This document shows, in pieces, positions 44,435 through 57,976 of a DNA stretch of 64,000 bases; the stretch's first letter is position 1; each line of letters begins with the position of its first letter. The stretch comes from Bolinopsis microptera (lineage: Eukaryota; Ctenophora; Tentaculata; Lobata; Bolinopsidae): assembly GCF_026151205.1 (NCBI RefSeq), contig NC_087076.1:9586902-9650901 (forward strand), in the 5' to 3' direction. The notes beneath the pieces are model-generated. The model worked only from the letters and a program-made list of their open reading frames with translations. It searched no databases and had not been told where the DNA came from. The position numbers were made by a program, and so were the translations under genes.

Positions 44435-44530
44435 CACTAATGAAATAAAGTGGATTTTAGCGGCGAATGAGCTTCTCACGTTGTGTCGTTTATTATCATC
44501 CGTATTTCATTTATAATGTGTTGTTTAGTG
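44435..44530. repeat. Direct duplication, copy 1
   Basis: CACTAATGAAATAAAGTGG through TGTTGTTTAGTG recurs at 44705-44818. The two copies match apart from an 18-base insertion in copy 2. Confidence 0.9.
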
Positions 44531-44704
44531 CGAATATTGGCAGGTATAACTTCTGTACCTAGTGTATGATTGCTATATTAGTGATTATGTTGGCAGTGAG
44601 ACTGTGAGCCTGCCTTCCTATTGAACCTGTTGGGCTGTTGAGAGAGAATGTGTGTGTGCGTGTATTTGACTGTTATCATTAGGTTTTGTTACAAAGGCTT
44701 TCTC

Positions 44705-44818
44705 CACTAATGAAATAAAGTGGATTTTAGCGGCGAATGAGCTTCTCAGAAGAGCGGCTGTGTTCACGTTGTGTCGTTTATTATCATCCGTATTTCATTT
44801 ATAATGTGTTGTTTAGTG
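44705..44818. repeat. Direct duplication, copy 2
   Basis: Same as 44435-44530 with AGAAGAGCGGCTGTGTTC added after GAGCTTCTC. The copies begin 270 bp apart. Confidence 0.9.
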
Positions 44819-44882
44819 ATTACTAGCAGGAACCCGTCTAACCCTAAATGGTGTCAAGACTCAAGAGACTAAAATAATCATA

Positions 44883-45244
<362 letters not shown>

Positions 45245-46021
45245 CAATTATGAGTATATTGTGTGGCTTATTTTCCATCCGCTCTGGTTTAACTGTTCAT
45301 TAATTATATACCGTATGTTTTCTGATCATGTTGTGTCTGTGATAATGGTTTTCTCTGCCTTGCTGTGAGATGATTTGTTTATTATGATACAGAATAGCAG
45401 TTCTATGTATGATGTAGGACGTAGGCGTTGTATCGTACAATTTTCTTGGGGACCCCAGCTGTTTAGATATGGCGGAGTGACAAGGCTGAGCGCCGTCCAG
45501 TAATGTACAATCAGAAGCTCCAAATTAAAGGATCGTCCGATCGAATCACAGCACACAGAGCTTTTCTAAATTTTATCCTGGAACTACAATTCTATTGTTG
45601 TTCTGATTTCTATGTAATGAGAAAGAAATCAGCGTGTGTTGCGATTCAAATCGTTCCCGACATTTTGGAGCCATCTGTTTGAAATACGTAGGGTAGAGCT
45701 AGAATATTCGCAGCCAACTCTATAGCATCATGATATGTAGGGCTAATGTTAATAGTGTCGATTATTTCGTGGATGGACGATTCTTAATAGTTCATGATAA
45801 AAATTGTATAAACATGTGTCGTACATGGAAAAGGTAAGCTCAAAATAATCATTTTCAACTCTGTCGGCAGCAGCTGTCAGCGTATCATTATGTTTTCTGC
45901 ATTTAAAATGTTTTATATTTTAACGTCCAAACGTTGTACACCAGGATAAAATAGAAGTTGTAAAGTATTCTGAAAGCAATGGAATAGAAATTTGGGAATA
46001 ATGGGCGTCGGACGATGGGTG

Positions 46022-46066
46022 TGGATACCAGTACCAGTACCACTACCAGTACCATTCCGAGTACCA
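46022..46066. repeat. Short CCAGTA-type tandem repeat
   Basis: Imperfect hexamer units ACCAGT repeated about six times. Confidence 0.7.
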
Positions 46067-47648
46067 ATCCAAATGATTACGATAGTGCAATTTTGACAAA
46101 ATTGCTATGTGTAAAACTGATTACGGAGGGCGAAGGGGGTTCAAAATTGTCCAAAAAAAGATCATGTAATATGTGAACGACCCCTCACAGAAGAACATAA
46201 AATGAAAACTTAGTCTTTTTGATTTGCAGTACATTTAGAAACTAAAACCTGCAGTTCCTTATTTATTCTCATTACAATTGCTCGAAAACTTATACAAATG
46301 AGAACATCAGTAAGCAGTCAGACTAAAACTTCCTTTTAAAATCATGTAACTATGTAATTAATATTAAATTAATTGGGCTTTCACACCCCAGCAGTTTCAC
46401 ATTAATTTGCTTCCCTCGCAGTGGGAGGCCTTGGATCGGCTTTACCCAGTTCTTACAATACTCCTGTATTCCTTGGTCTTAGTGGATTCATTATATAGAA
46501 TTTGCGAATCGAAGAAACTTAAAAGATTTAATACTGACTGCATGACCGAGTGTGAGTCAGAAAGATTGTGGATAGTGCGATTCCAATTTCCTTCAGGAAT
46601 GTTAGTCCCATATCGGCTTTTAAACCGTCAAAGGTGAATCCATGCCAAAACGTGGGCAATATCTTGTTTCATGCTTAATCCCGAAGTCGATGATTAAAAT
46701 TGCTCACTAAAAAAGCTCCTTTACACTTTACAGAGCTTATAAGGATTTTGTTCATAACAAACTTTAAATTCCGGAAAGGTTATTTTATCATAAAAAGTGT
46801 TCTTTAGCACTACTTCTCAGAGATTTCTACTTGTAAATATTTGCCAATTATAGATTATTTGCATGTTCATTCCTGCTGTGGTATGTCCTGCGGCCATAAT
46901 TTCGCACATTAAACATATTAATTGGTGTAATAACATACTTAGTCCTAACAATAGATCAGAACTTCTCCATTCTCTGAGTAAAGCTGCATATTTATACTGC
47001 AAGTAGTAAAGTTATAAATATGCAAATGAATATGTTAAACTGTATGCAGCTGCACAAGCTCCTATTAATTAATTTCACGGCTGGAGCCCCAATAATGACC
47101 ACACTCCTCTCTGCACCTGTTGCTCACCGTTTATAGTTCGTGTGTGTGTAATATCACTGCAATGAAAATCTTTATTTTATAATGTGTGTTTGCTCCGCCA
47201 ACTTTTCTACCTGTGTTTTCTCTCTACCAATAAATGTGCGAAAGGTGTTACTTTCATTTATTGTAATGCTCTTGTTGTTGGCGATGGCATTTGCTTTAAA
47301 GTTCATTATTCATTGTTGGAGGTAGATGGATTAAACAATTGATTGATAGTTCAAATAAACGTGCACCGTTCCCCTGATGACAGTATAACCTCTCATACCT
47401 TTTGGTGTGTGAATTTTCACAAACATTTTTAATTAAAAGATATCAAGCTGAAGCTGTATCAAATCTGAAAACACAATAAATTAAAGTCATGGTCCTTTGA
47501 ACTTTTCACACTGTACACTTTCACACTGTACACTTTTCACACTTTGAACTTTTCACACTGCCAGAAAGGTGGCTAAATGTTGCTGTTTTTGTCACAGTGC
47601 GATGTGCATACTGTAATATGTGTTGGTCCGATTTGTTATAATATTGAT

Positions 47649-48490
47649 TCACTGTACTTGTTGTTACCGATACTGTACCTGTACTGTTACCGATACCGTA
47701 CTTGTACTGTTACCGATACTGTACTTGTACTGTTACCGATACTGTACTTGTACTGTTACCGATACTGTACTTGTACTGTTACCGATACTGTACTTGTACT
47801 CTTACCGATATTGTACTTGTACTGTTACCGATACTGTACTTGTACTGTTACCGATACTGTACTTGTACTGTTACCGATACTGTACTTGTACTGTTACCGA
47901 TACTGTACTTGTACTGTTACCGATACTGTGCTTGTACTGTTACCGATACTGTGCTTGTACTGTTACCGATACTGTACTTGTACTGTTACCGATACTGTAC
48001 TTGTACTGTTACCGATACTGTACTTGTACTGTTACCGATACTGTTCTTGTACTGTTACCGATACTGTACTTGTACTGTTACCGATACTGTACTTGTACTG
48101 TTACCGATACTGTACTTGTACTGTTACCGATACTGTACTTGTACTGTTACCGATACTGTACTTGTACTGTTACCGATACTGTACTTGTACTGTTACCGAT
48201 ACTGTGCTTGTACTGTTACCGATACTGTGCTTGTACTGTTACCGATACTGTACTTGTACTGTTACCGATACTGTACTTGTACTGTTACCGATACTGTACT
48301 TGTACTGTTACCGATACTGTACCTGTACTGTTACCGATACTGTACCTGTACTGTTACCGATACTGTACTTGTACTGTTACCGATACTGTACTTGTACTGT
48401 TACCGATACTGTACCTGTACTGTTACCGATACTGTACTTGTACTGTTACCGATACTGTGCTTGTACTTTTACCGATACTGTGCTTGTACG
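47649..48490. repeat. 23-bp minisatellite, about 36 units
   Basis: A 23-base unit containing TGTACTTG and TTACCGATAC repeats in near-perfect register. Variant units (TGTGCTTG, TGTACCTG) are scattered through it. Because 23 is not a multiple of three and the unit has no stop in any plus frame, all three plus frames stay open with the same cycling peptide. This is not evidence of a gene. Confidence 0.95.
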
Positions 48491-49131
48491 ATCTGCTCAA
48501 GGTTTAAGAAAATTTACTTCGACATCCCACAAGTGGTCATAATGTATTCTACCTGTAGTCATACTGAAGTCATAGTGTATTCTACCTTTAGTCATACTGA
48601 AGTCATAGTGTATTCCTATTTATAACTTGTTTTAGTAGCCTTGTCCGAGGTACAGAGAAGTAATTTATTTTTTCCACTGCTAACTAAAAACAACCCCTTC
48701 TCAACTGTTAGTGTAACCTGCATAATATTTCAACTGAAATCTCCTCTTGGGTAGTGTAAAACTAATCCCTGAATTAACGGAAAACAAAGATTATTAAATA
48801 ACAAACATTAAACATATGCATTACATAACGATTATTAAGTTACTGTATCAAAATACGTATCAGAGACTAATGATCTAGAAGATTCTCCTCGGATGTACGG
48901 GTGATTTGTGAGTGTCGGAGGTGTCACGCACGTGTACCACCTGACACAATCTTCTCATACTCCAATTTCGCAGTTTGCCGATTATTATTCTCTCTAGGAA
49001 CTCACCTTTAAAACACTCGATATAGAAGCAACTCAGTACTGTAACAATGTTTATTCTATAATTAGTACGAGGTTCATGAATAGGTCAGTATTAGAAAGTT
49101 GCTAAAGGAAGCTCTCATTTCTTCGTTTCCT

Positions 49132-49151
49132 AGAGAGAGAGAGAGAGAGAG
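49132..49151. repeat. (GA)n microsatellite
   Basis: About ten GA units, directly visible. Confidence 0.8.
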
Positions 49152-50200
49152 CTTTATTGTTCCAGAAATTCCATACCTCCTAGTCCTACTGTCTTGTTAT
49201 CATGTATTTCTTTTACTTTCCACTTTGATGTTACAGTTGCCATGTGTAATAAAATTAACTTCGTGTTTATTCCTCACACCACCAGTTACGCTCACAAACT
49301 TGGTAACTATGCGCTACTTGAGCCCACGTACTCTCGGTGTTTAATCACTTATAATGTCAATTCATAACTTCATATTTTAAGTTCCATGAAATGTTCGTTT
49401 TCATGAACTCGTGAGTCAGGGGAACGCCGAAAACCGTTAAAATGTAAGAACAGGAACTACTTAGCAATAAACCGTCGCTAAAGGGCAGGAAAGGAACCGT
49501 TAAAGTATTGCTTTAAGAACTGGTGTGTTAATCTCTACTATTTGCTGCTAACTGGCTACAGTAAATTGCAGCTTTGAGGGGGAATAAAGGGGTTATCGGG
49601 TAGGTAGGGATGTCATTGAAGGGATGAGATGGCTTTGTTTAAAGGAGAACATTATATTTTCCAACAAACTGTAATGTTCCACCACTGGGAAGTGGGAAGG
49701 AGGCTGGAGGGTAATCTGTGGGAACTGGTGTGGAACTGGTGTTGTAATTAGTCAACCTTACAACTGGGGGTCTTTTCATTGTTTATACACTTTTTCTGTG
49801 AAGTTGTTTCCAGTACAGTAAATCCCCGATTTACTGTTCAGTTTGGGGAGAGGAAAACGATGGTTCACAATCTAGGGTAATCGTTGCAAAGCACCCTACT
49901 GAAGGATATACAGGGAAACCAATCTGACTTGCTTGCTTTACATATGGATCTCGTTTCTAAGCCGTATTGTAAAGGATCACCTTGTTATATTGAGCTAAAA
50001 ATCTTGTCATTCTTCAAACATTTTGGGGAAAGGGAAGAGTACGGTGCATCGGGATATGATAAATCGGGGTAGTATAAGTTGGTGTAGTATAAGTTAGTTT
50101 TTACTGTACTAATTTACAATATATGCTCTCTAGTCTCTGTGTGATTTCATGTTTTTAATATTTTATACTGTCATTACGCAACAACTATCAAGAGATCGCA

Positions 50201-50341
50201 CTCCGAAGTGGTACTACCCATTCCTTATTATGCGATGTTTGTATAATGTATGTTATTCAACATTAATTACTACCTGAACTTATATTACTGAGCTTAACTG
50301 AGGTGGCCCGAATAATTTATTTTTGCTTTTGGTATGATTCT
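50201..50341. repeat. Dispersed duplication, copy A
   Basis: CTCCGAAGTGGTACTAC through GGTATGATTC recurs at 52879-53012 with small changes (an 8-base deletion and a few substitutions). There is no coding content. Confidence 0.85.
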
Positions 50342-52224
50342 ATGATCTAGATAAGGCCGAAGTATTACTACTTTAAAAAGGTTACCTTTCGTTTAGGACA
50401 ATATATCGAGATGAAGGCAGCGTCACGCCGCACCTCCTTTTATATCCTACTACCACTAACAATAGTGATCAATTCTAGTTACTTAATTAAAGTAAATGGG
50501 TGAAATTTATTTTAAAATGTAATACCATCATCTCCCAGACTGTGTAAAATGTATTGTGTGTTTAATCGAGTCAGGATTACTCCTCAGAATTATGTGATTA
50601 TGAATATAAGGTTGCCGTTGCAAACATTGGAAATATTATGAATATCATTATCTGGCATAATATTGTCTTTGAGGTTATAGTCTATTTCACTCGTGTACAC
50701 TGTACTTGACCTTTATTTCTGTTTGGGGTTAGTGTTTTAGTCGGCAGCCCTTCTTGTTCAACCTTCTATCCTGATCCACTCCATCACATTTATGTTGTGT
50801 AGACAACGGCTTTCTTTAATCTTTGCTCCTTCGACTTTTGGTCGCTTTCACTTGTATAGCAGACGATTAATTGTGTTTCTGAAATAACTAATTTACAGTA
50901 TATCATATTTTCAAAATGGTAAAACATTACCATGGCGTCAAAAACCAAAACAACCAGAAGCCGTTTCCAGACCTAACCAACCACCACTTTTAGTAGATTT
51001 GGGAACATTTTCTACTGAGAAAATAACTAGGAACGACAAGGGCACTCCTATTTAAAGTATAACTAAATATGCTTCTGCGACGCATTTTTTCGTGTTATTT
51101 TGTATACCGACTATATATGTATTTCCACTAAGTCAAGAAAATATTCGTCAATCGGATTCCCGTATTACTGTGAAAATCGGGATTGTACGTTTCAAACTTC
51201 AAAATACGAAATAATGTAGTTGAAGTTATTTGAGCGTAATCATTCATATTTCATGTCCGTCCCAGTAACGATAGCATCAAAAATTGTGTGTACCAAATCT
51301 CAATCATTTGTTAATTCGATTATTTGAACGTATTGACAGGTTGCTCTTTAAATCAATTCCTTATGGCTCTGAAAGGATTTATGTACCAAAAGTTCCTGTC
51401 ACAACAAAATTTTACAATTATTGTCTGCAATTATTGGCTGCATTCCTGAAATTTTGATGTTTGGGTAGTATTTTGAGAGGTATTTTTTGAGAGGTATTTT
51501 TTGCGTCAACTTGCATCAAATTGTACACCTACACCTGCTAACTTTAACACCCCATTGCACCTGTTTATCAAGCCTGTGGACAGGTATGAGAAACCTGTTG
51601 ATTGTCGATTGATCCGAATATATCAGGATGAACCAAATTTGCATGGAGCCTTTTTCTAGTCACTTTCTCAATTTGACCGATTTCAACTTTCTTGGGCTTC
51701 AAAACGGCGTTGTTTTTAAAATGGCTCATGTTTGACGAGGCGTCGTAATTCCAGATTCGCATAATACAAACTCAGAATCTCAATATTATCTTTAAAATGA
51801 TGCGTGTCGAAGTGAACCACGCAGCAGCCTTACTGTAACACTACTGTCGTCACGTATGTTGCAAGCTTGTAACACTGTAAGCTACACTACTGCAGAATGC
51901 ACCTGGCACTATTATACATATCATTGCCACTACCGGCCTGTGCTCCTGTAAATATAGTTTAAATTTTGGTGTACATTTCTTGTTGCTGCGCGAATGTTAA
52001 TCATTTAATTTATTTCATTCCTTTTGCGTTTTCGGATGTAGAGTTAGCGTGAATGTTGGACCTTGAAGATGTATCAATTGTTTCACTGTGCTCTTTGTTT
52101 ACTTTATCACGTGAGAGAAAGCTTCTAACCGGTTACGCTCTTTTGTGTTTACATCCAGTGCTAAAAGTGTTAGTTATAAGTATAGTTCAGTGTAACTTAC
52201 AGTGAAACACTAAACAGTGTTACA

Positions 52225-52856
52225 GTTGTATTGTCAAACTGTTACAGTGTAGTGGTTTGTCACACTGTGACAGTGTAGTGGTGTGTCACACTGTTACAGT
52301 GCAGTGGTGTGTCACACTGTTACAGTGTAGTGGTGTGTCACACTGTTACAGTTGTATTGTTACACTGTTACAGTGCAGTGGTGTGTCACACTGTTACAGT
52401 GTAGTGGTGTGTCACACTGTTACAGTGCAGTGGTGTGTCACACTGTTACAGTGTAGTGGTGTGTCACACTGTTACAGTGTAGTGGTGTGTCACACTGTGA
52501 CAGTGTAGTGGTGTGTCACACTGTTACAGTGTAGTGGTGTGTCACACTGTTACAGTTGTATTGTTACACTGTTACAGTGTAGTGGTGTGTCACAGTGTTA
52601 CAGTGTAGTGGTGTGTCACAGTGTTACAGTGTAGTGGTGTGTCACACTGTTACAGTGCAGTGGTGTGTCACACTGTTACAGTGCAGTGGTGTGTCACACT
52701 GTTACAGTGCAGTGGTGTGTCACACTGTTACAGTGTAGTGGTGTGTCACACTGTTACAGTGCAGTGGTGTGTCACACTGTTACAGTGTAGTGGTGTGTCA
52801 CACTGTTACAGTGCAGTGGTGTGTCACACTGTTACAGTGCAGTGGTGTGTCACACT
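52225..52856. repeat. 26-bp minisatellite, about 23 units
   Basis: The unit contains CACACTGTTACAGTG and TAGTGGTGTGT. Its CACTGTTACAGTG part is a near-palindrome, so single strands could fold. Three interspersed units carry TTGTATTG instead. Units alternate between GTAGTGG and GCAGTGG. Confidence 0.93.
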
Positions 52857-52878
52857 CTATAAAATGTTACATTTTTTT

Positions 52879-53012
52879 CTCCGAAGTGGTACTACACACT
52901 CCCTATTAGACGATGTTTGTATGTTATTCAACATTAATTACTACCTGAACTTATATTACCGAGCATAACTGAGGTGGCCCGAGTAATTTATTTTTGCTTT
53001 TGGTATGATTCT
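52879..53012. repeat. Dispersed duplication, copy B
   Basis: Second copy of 50201-50341, directly abutting the 3' end of the 26-bp minisatellite. Confidence 0.85.
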
Positions 53013-53256
53013 TAAAATGTACCTTCACAGTTCACACATTGTGTTTTGTTGCAGTACACTGTGTTATGTTGTTACAATGTACTCAATGCCACTATCCACA
53101 ACTGTCTTAATATCGCCCATCTGACGATGATGTTCCTCCTTCCCCACTTCTCCAATTCACAGCTCATTTCATAATACTCTGCTTTCTCAGCAGACAGTTG
53201 TTCAAAACCTTGTTCAGTTCGTCGTCTATTTTATCTGAACACACAGACTCAAGAAA

Positions 53257-53360
53257 AAACAGACATACAGACAAACAGACAAACAGACAAACAGACAAAC
53301 AGACAAACAGGCAAACAGACAAACAGACAAACAGACAAACAGATAGACAGACAGACAAAC
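53257..53360. repeat. (ACAGACAA)n tandem repeat
   Basis: 8-bp units ACAGACAA with a few ATAG and CAGG variants, about 13 units. Confidence 0.9.
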
Positions 53361-53539
53361 ATACAAACAGGCAGTACCTGAGTTTGCTAGGCAGCTTACA
53401 AACAGGCAGTACCTGAGTTTGCTAGGCAGCATACAAACAGGCAGTACCTGAGTTTGCTAGGCAACATACAAACAGGCAGTACCTGAGTTTGCTAGGCAAC
53501 ATACAAACAGGCAGTACCTGAGTTTGCTAGGCAGCTTAC
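53361..53539. repeat. 35-bp tandem repeat, five units
   Basis: GCAGTACCTGAGTTTGCTAG starts at 53371, 53406, 53441, 53476 and 53511, an exact 35-bp period. The remaining part of each unit (ACAAACAG) resembles the neighbouring 8-bp array, suggesting the longer unit grew from its edge. Confidence 0.92.
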
Positions 53540-54844
53540 GCTAATTTTGTAGCGTAATCTCGAATGGTTGTGTGCTCGCTAACCTTTCCACCTAGCCACC
53601 ATGACGTTATGCAGTACCCATAGAAACCAAAATCATGATAAGAGACAGTCAATTATACTGTTATAAATCATCAAAGTAGGTAATATTGTCAAATTCCTGA
53701 TTATCAAACTCATAATTCCTTGAATGCAAACATATTGACACCCTAAAATAGAGTTCCAAGGTTGTTCCCTTCTTGTAAATATCACAAGCTTCTTTGCAGT
53801 TTAACTATTAACTATTAACTATTGCGGTTAATTCACTTCAGCTGAACTGCTAGCGTTCCTCGTAAGTTTAACAAACTTTACGAGCTTCCTTAAATCAATG
53901 CAAACTCCAGTATAACTTGGCACCGCCACAGCCGTTACCCAACCCACAGCCTTTACCCAAGCCCTTTTACTGTGTTCTTCTTCACTGCCGATATTATCTG
54001 GCTCCCACTCAAACTTAAACCATCTGCATAATCAATATTCAACACGGTCTGCCTTCAGAATCTCTGCACAGAAAATTATATATTATATGTGGGTAGTATA
54101 GTGTTGGGTAAAGTTTTTTGCATTTTTCTTAGGCCAGTGAACTTGTTTAATGTCTTTTTCCTTCAGTGATCTGTTGGACTAATCTCCACCAATTGATCTT
54201 TTCAAATCTAGTTACACTAAAAATCATGGTTTCTACGAGCAAAAATTATACCATCAATTTGTCCCAAAGGGTTTTCCAATTCGATATGAATATTGAATAA
54301 TGGTTCGAAAGAATGCGCCAATTCTAATATACTGTAAGTGTGGTTAGTTACGTGTGATGAATCAATATCACAGCGAAAGCCATCAAAATTATCCGACAAA
54401 TCATGGCATTTAAATCCTCAAAACTGGATGAAATTAGTGGATGCTCATTCTCTAATCTCTCAAATTATATGATTTGAATGTCGAACTTCAAATAAGTTCA
54501 GATTCACTCGTGGGAACGGATTGTTTTCCGCGTAGCGCAAATTCGGATGCTTCTTATGATTTATAATTGTTAAGCGTTGGTTTACTCGAACTTCAGTCAC
54601 TCTTTTCATTTGTACTCCAATCCAATACCATGTGAATTGTGTAGAGGACAGTGGTGTTTGAATAAGCTAATATGAATACTGGGTGAAATTGGTGAACCCT
54701 CATTGTCGAGTTAATAATATGATTTGAATGTTGAAACGTGGGGCTTAGATTCAATCTTGAAGATGAAGTTTTCTACATAGTGCATTATATGCTTCTCGTG
54801 TATTAAATGATTGCTTAGAATTGAAGTCAAGACAATCTTAATCC

Positions 54845-54934
54845 AATACCATGACGTGTACTGTATAGTGTACACATACCATGATGTGTACTGTATAGTG
54901 TACACATACCATGATGTGTGCTGTGTAGTGTACA
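54845..54934. repeat. 30-bp tandem repeat, three units
   Basis: ATACCATGATGTGTACTGTA with TAGTGTACAC, repeated three times with few changes. Confidence 0.85.
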
Positions 54935-57326
54935 GTTGACCATACCCTTTTTATTAAGCATCCTGCGTCACGTGGCCAGCCACAATATTATAAGCTTTTT
55001 ATGACGAATCCGATATTTTCCTTCGCATTTTCAAATTCATCGGCTATGCATGATACAAAATTAAATAAAAGGATTTAAAATAAGTTTTCCTTGACTCTTC
55101 AAGTAGCAGGGAGGATTATGACCCTTCAAGTAGCAGGGAGGATTATGACACTTTTAATCTTCCTGTCACTTTATGGTTCATCTCGCTGTGAGATCATTGT
55201 GAATAATGACCGCACAGTACTTTGTGTTTTCCAAATGAAGGACACTTAGAATTGTTGGCTGCCTCATCGTACTTAACACAGTGCTGTTTATTGTTATCTC
55301 AGATCAGTGATCTGTAGTTTGTCTTTATGTTGTTAGCTTTGTTCTCCGTTGAGACTATATAGATGTCATATGACCGCTGCTTTTGGTCCCATGGAAAAAT
55401 ATTGTTTCTAGCCGAAATTATCAAAGGTCAGCATCGAGTCTAAAAATCTATCTTCTCCCACATTTTTTGAGGATATGTTCTAGGCACCATTTAGAAGAGA
55501 TTGCTCAGACAAAATTTTGAGATAGGCTTTTAAAAATTTTGTATTCAGTTTTGAAAATCGTGGACCGTGGTACGAATTCAGAATATCAGTAGACAGTTTT
55601 AAATTGAAATGCTCTAGAAACTAGAATCTCTTTAAAATCGCTTAAGTATGCAAAACTACCCTACTGTTTCAACTGCATCGGCAGATAATCTGAGAGGAAA
55701 TTTTGGGTTTTTGAAGAAATTTGGTAGAGAAAATTTTTTAGGAGACCAGACCTTTTTTAGGGCATGATACATTTTTTGGGGGAAACTTCAATCTGCGAGG
55801 AAATTCAAAACTTTCTGATGTAATGTGGGTCTGGGAGAACCACTTCTTAGCAAAACATCACACCAGTATAATTAGAATGGCGATCCTGCATAGTTTTACC
55901 AAAATGTTTCTACTGTCCTTTAAAATATTAAAATTCGGGCCTCCTTTTTTGCCGCCCCCTACAGCTTTTTACTGTACCATTAAATACAGAACCATTTTAA
56001 GAGCCTAACATATTTATCATACTACAGTCAGTACCCCGTACCGTTATACAGTACCCGTCCGTTAATTAAAGGTGTCACTTTACACACCGATTACGGTATT
56101 AAGAACTAGTTCGGTCTTACAGGACAGGTCCTACAACTAGTGTCTGCGTAGTGTACTAGTGTCTGTATATTGAATAATACCTTCCCTTGGTTTGTACGTC
56201 GTCACGATGACTGTCCGGTCTGTTTATTTATAGATTTACTGGGTTTTGTAAAGTAGTCTAATTCCAATCGCACGTGTTGTTATAGATTGGGAGGTGTAAT
56301 TGTGCGAAACCAAGGACAGAGAGAATGGATGTCAGTATTATTGTATTGAATTCTCTCAACCGTTAAATTAAGACGGAAGCTCACGCGGCAAGACATAATT
56401 TCTTGATTAAGCCAAATGTGGAACATTAGTTAGCTCTACTCGCAGAATCACGGAGCTTTTTAAATAGATCCACCGCGGCTAGCTTTAATGTCTGTAACAT
56501 CTTCCCAAATCTGAAAATACCAACAACTTTTACTCGCCAATTGTTGTTAGTTCGTTTCCACAACGTCTAGCTGTGATTGTACGGCTCTATTTATTGTGTC
56601 TGAAAATGACCATATATGGGTAATTTTTATCCCTCGTTGCGATGCGAAATTAACACAAATCTTTAAACCTTGTGTGCTATAACTGTCACACATGTCAGTT
56701 TGATAAATGACGAATCCTTAACATGGTGATTGTATTTTTATTCATGGGATTCATTACAACTGCAGTAAGTATTTGTAACCCTTCTAACGTACAAACAATT
56801 CTTTGGAACACTGAATTGTTGAGGTGATGTAAATTATAATGCTGATAACGATTAACAGTGTATAGAATCTTTTAGACAGTGTACTCGATGTACCGGACTA
56901 TCATTTGGTTCGGTAATTCCATTTGGATCTGTACCGTCTGCAAATGTAAATGTAATGTATGATTAAGATTTGTATCAGTAAATTAATAAATTTACTGCTC
57001 GTTCGGATGAATGATCCTCGTACTAAACTTAAAGAGTCGTTGCTGTAATCCTTGTTATTTATATCTATAGTTAGTGTCCTAAATTATCATAATAACAACT
57101 ATTTATATTTATAGCTTACAATAACTAAATTTGTCATAATATATGATAATAATAATAACGCTAGGTAAGTATTTGAGTTATCAACAGTTTATTTACTATA
57201 TCCCACTAGGAAGTCGGGATATCAGTTTAGAAGATGAGACACAGTCTAAGGAGATAAGATACAGAGATAAGGATAGTATATCAGGATCTCCAGATAAGAA
57301 TAAGATAAGATAGGAGAAGATAAGGG

Positions 57327-57976
57327 ATGGTGATGGATGAACCGAAGTTTGCGACTGTAGTAGCGACACACGACTTTGATCCGGGAACTCTGGGGCTCAA
57401 CAGAGCAAAGAGCCGTACCCTCCTTGTATATAAAGGTAAGTTTGTGAATGGAAATAACGGTGCTTTATTAGTATAAATTAATGAAACATTATATGCTTTT
57501 CTTTATTTTAGATTCTTAAGCCGAAATTGGTGATTTTGGATGGGTGTCTATTTCGCTTTTTCTCCTGTCGTTGCAATGACTGCAAAAGAATAATTCGTGT
57601 GATCACAACAAATGGGAAACTCCTATTTCATGTTTAGCACATGAGCCCATCTCCTTCATTTCACTCAATGCTCCTCGGTAGGAGAATACTATTTAAAGTT
57701 TAAGTAGTAAACTTGAGCACAGCATCGGGCATCCTCTGCGATAGAATAACCTTGAACGTAAGCACCCGTTACCTTATATAAGTATATACTATATAGTGTA
57801 ACAGTACGTGTCAGGTAAAGGTGCGATCAGGCAGGTTTCACAATACCACTCAACCCCCTCTCTCTCCAGGCGACAAGTTCAAAGTGTTTTCCATCCCCAA
57901 CAGGGAGTGGTGGGGTGCAAGGTGCCTGGGTAACGATACCATCGGCTACATCCCCTCTGCTTACGTCAAACCTATC
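57327..57976 (+). CDS. SH3-domain protein, first two coding exons
   Basis: Exon 57327-57435 and exon 57870-57976 join in phase (AAA G / GC GAC) across a GT-AG intron. The product starts MVMDEPKFATVV, or at Met 57333, after an in-frame TAA at 57321, so the start is well bounded. Residues 6-70 (from 57333) form one complete SH3 domain: ATHDF (ALYDY position), SRTLLVYKGDKFKVF (RT and n-Src loops), WWGAR (the conserved Trp pair) and GYIPSAYV (the PxxP-binding Pro and Tyr). SH3 domains bind proline-rich ligands in signalling or cytoskeletal adaptors. Src-like sequence features are clear but the parent family is not. The second exon ends at a good donor (ATC, GTAAGT) in phase 0, so the protein continues, but further exons were not recognised in the last 6 kb. 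Confidence 0.8.

Noticed and set aside
46407-46637. A 76-codon frame after a CTCGCAG acceptor-like site
   Set aside because: No motif, no fitting donor, and the phase from the 44-kb exon gives an early stop.
47577-48625. Three overlapping open frames of about 300 codons
   Set aside because: They come from the 23-bp minisatellite, which has no stop in any plus frame. The same peptide cycles in all three.
52225-53539. CRISPR-like regular repeats
   Set aside because: Units of 26 and 35 bp are strictly contiguous with no unique spacers, there are no cas genes, and the genome is eukaryotic.
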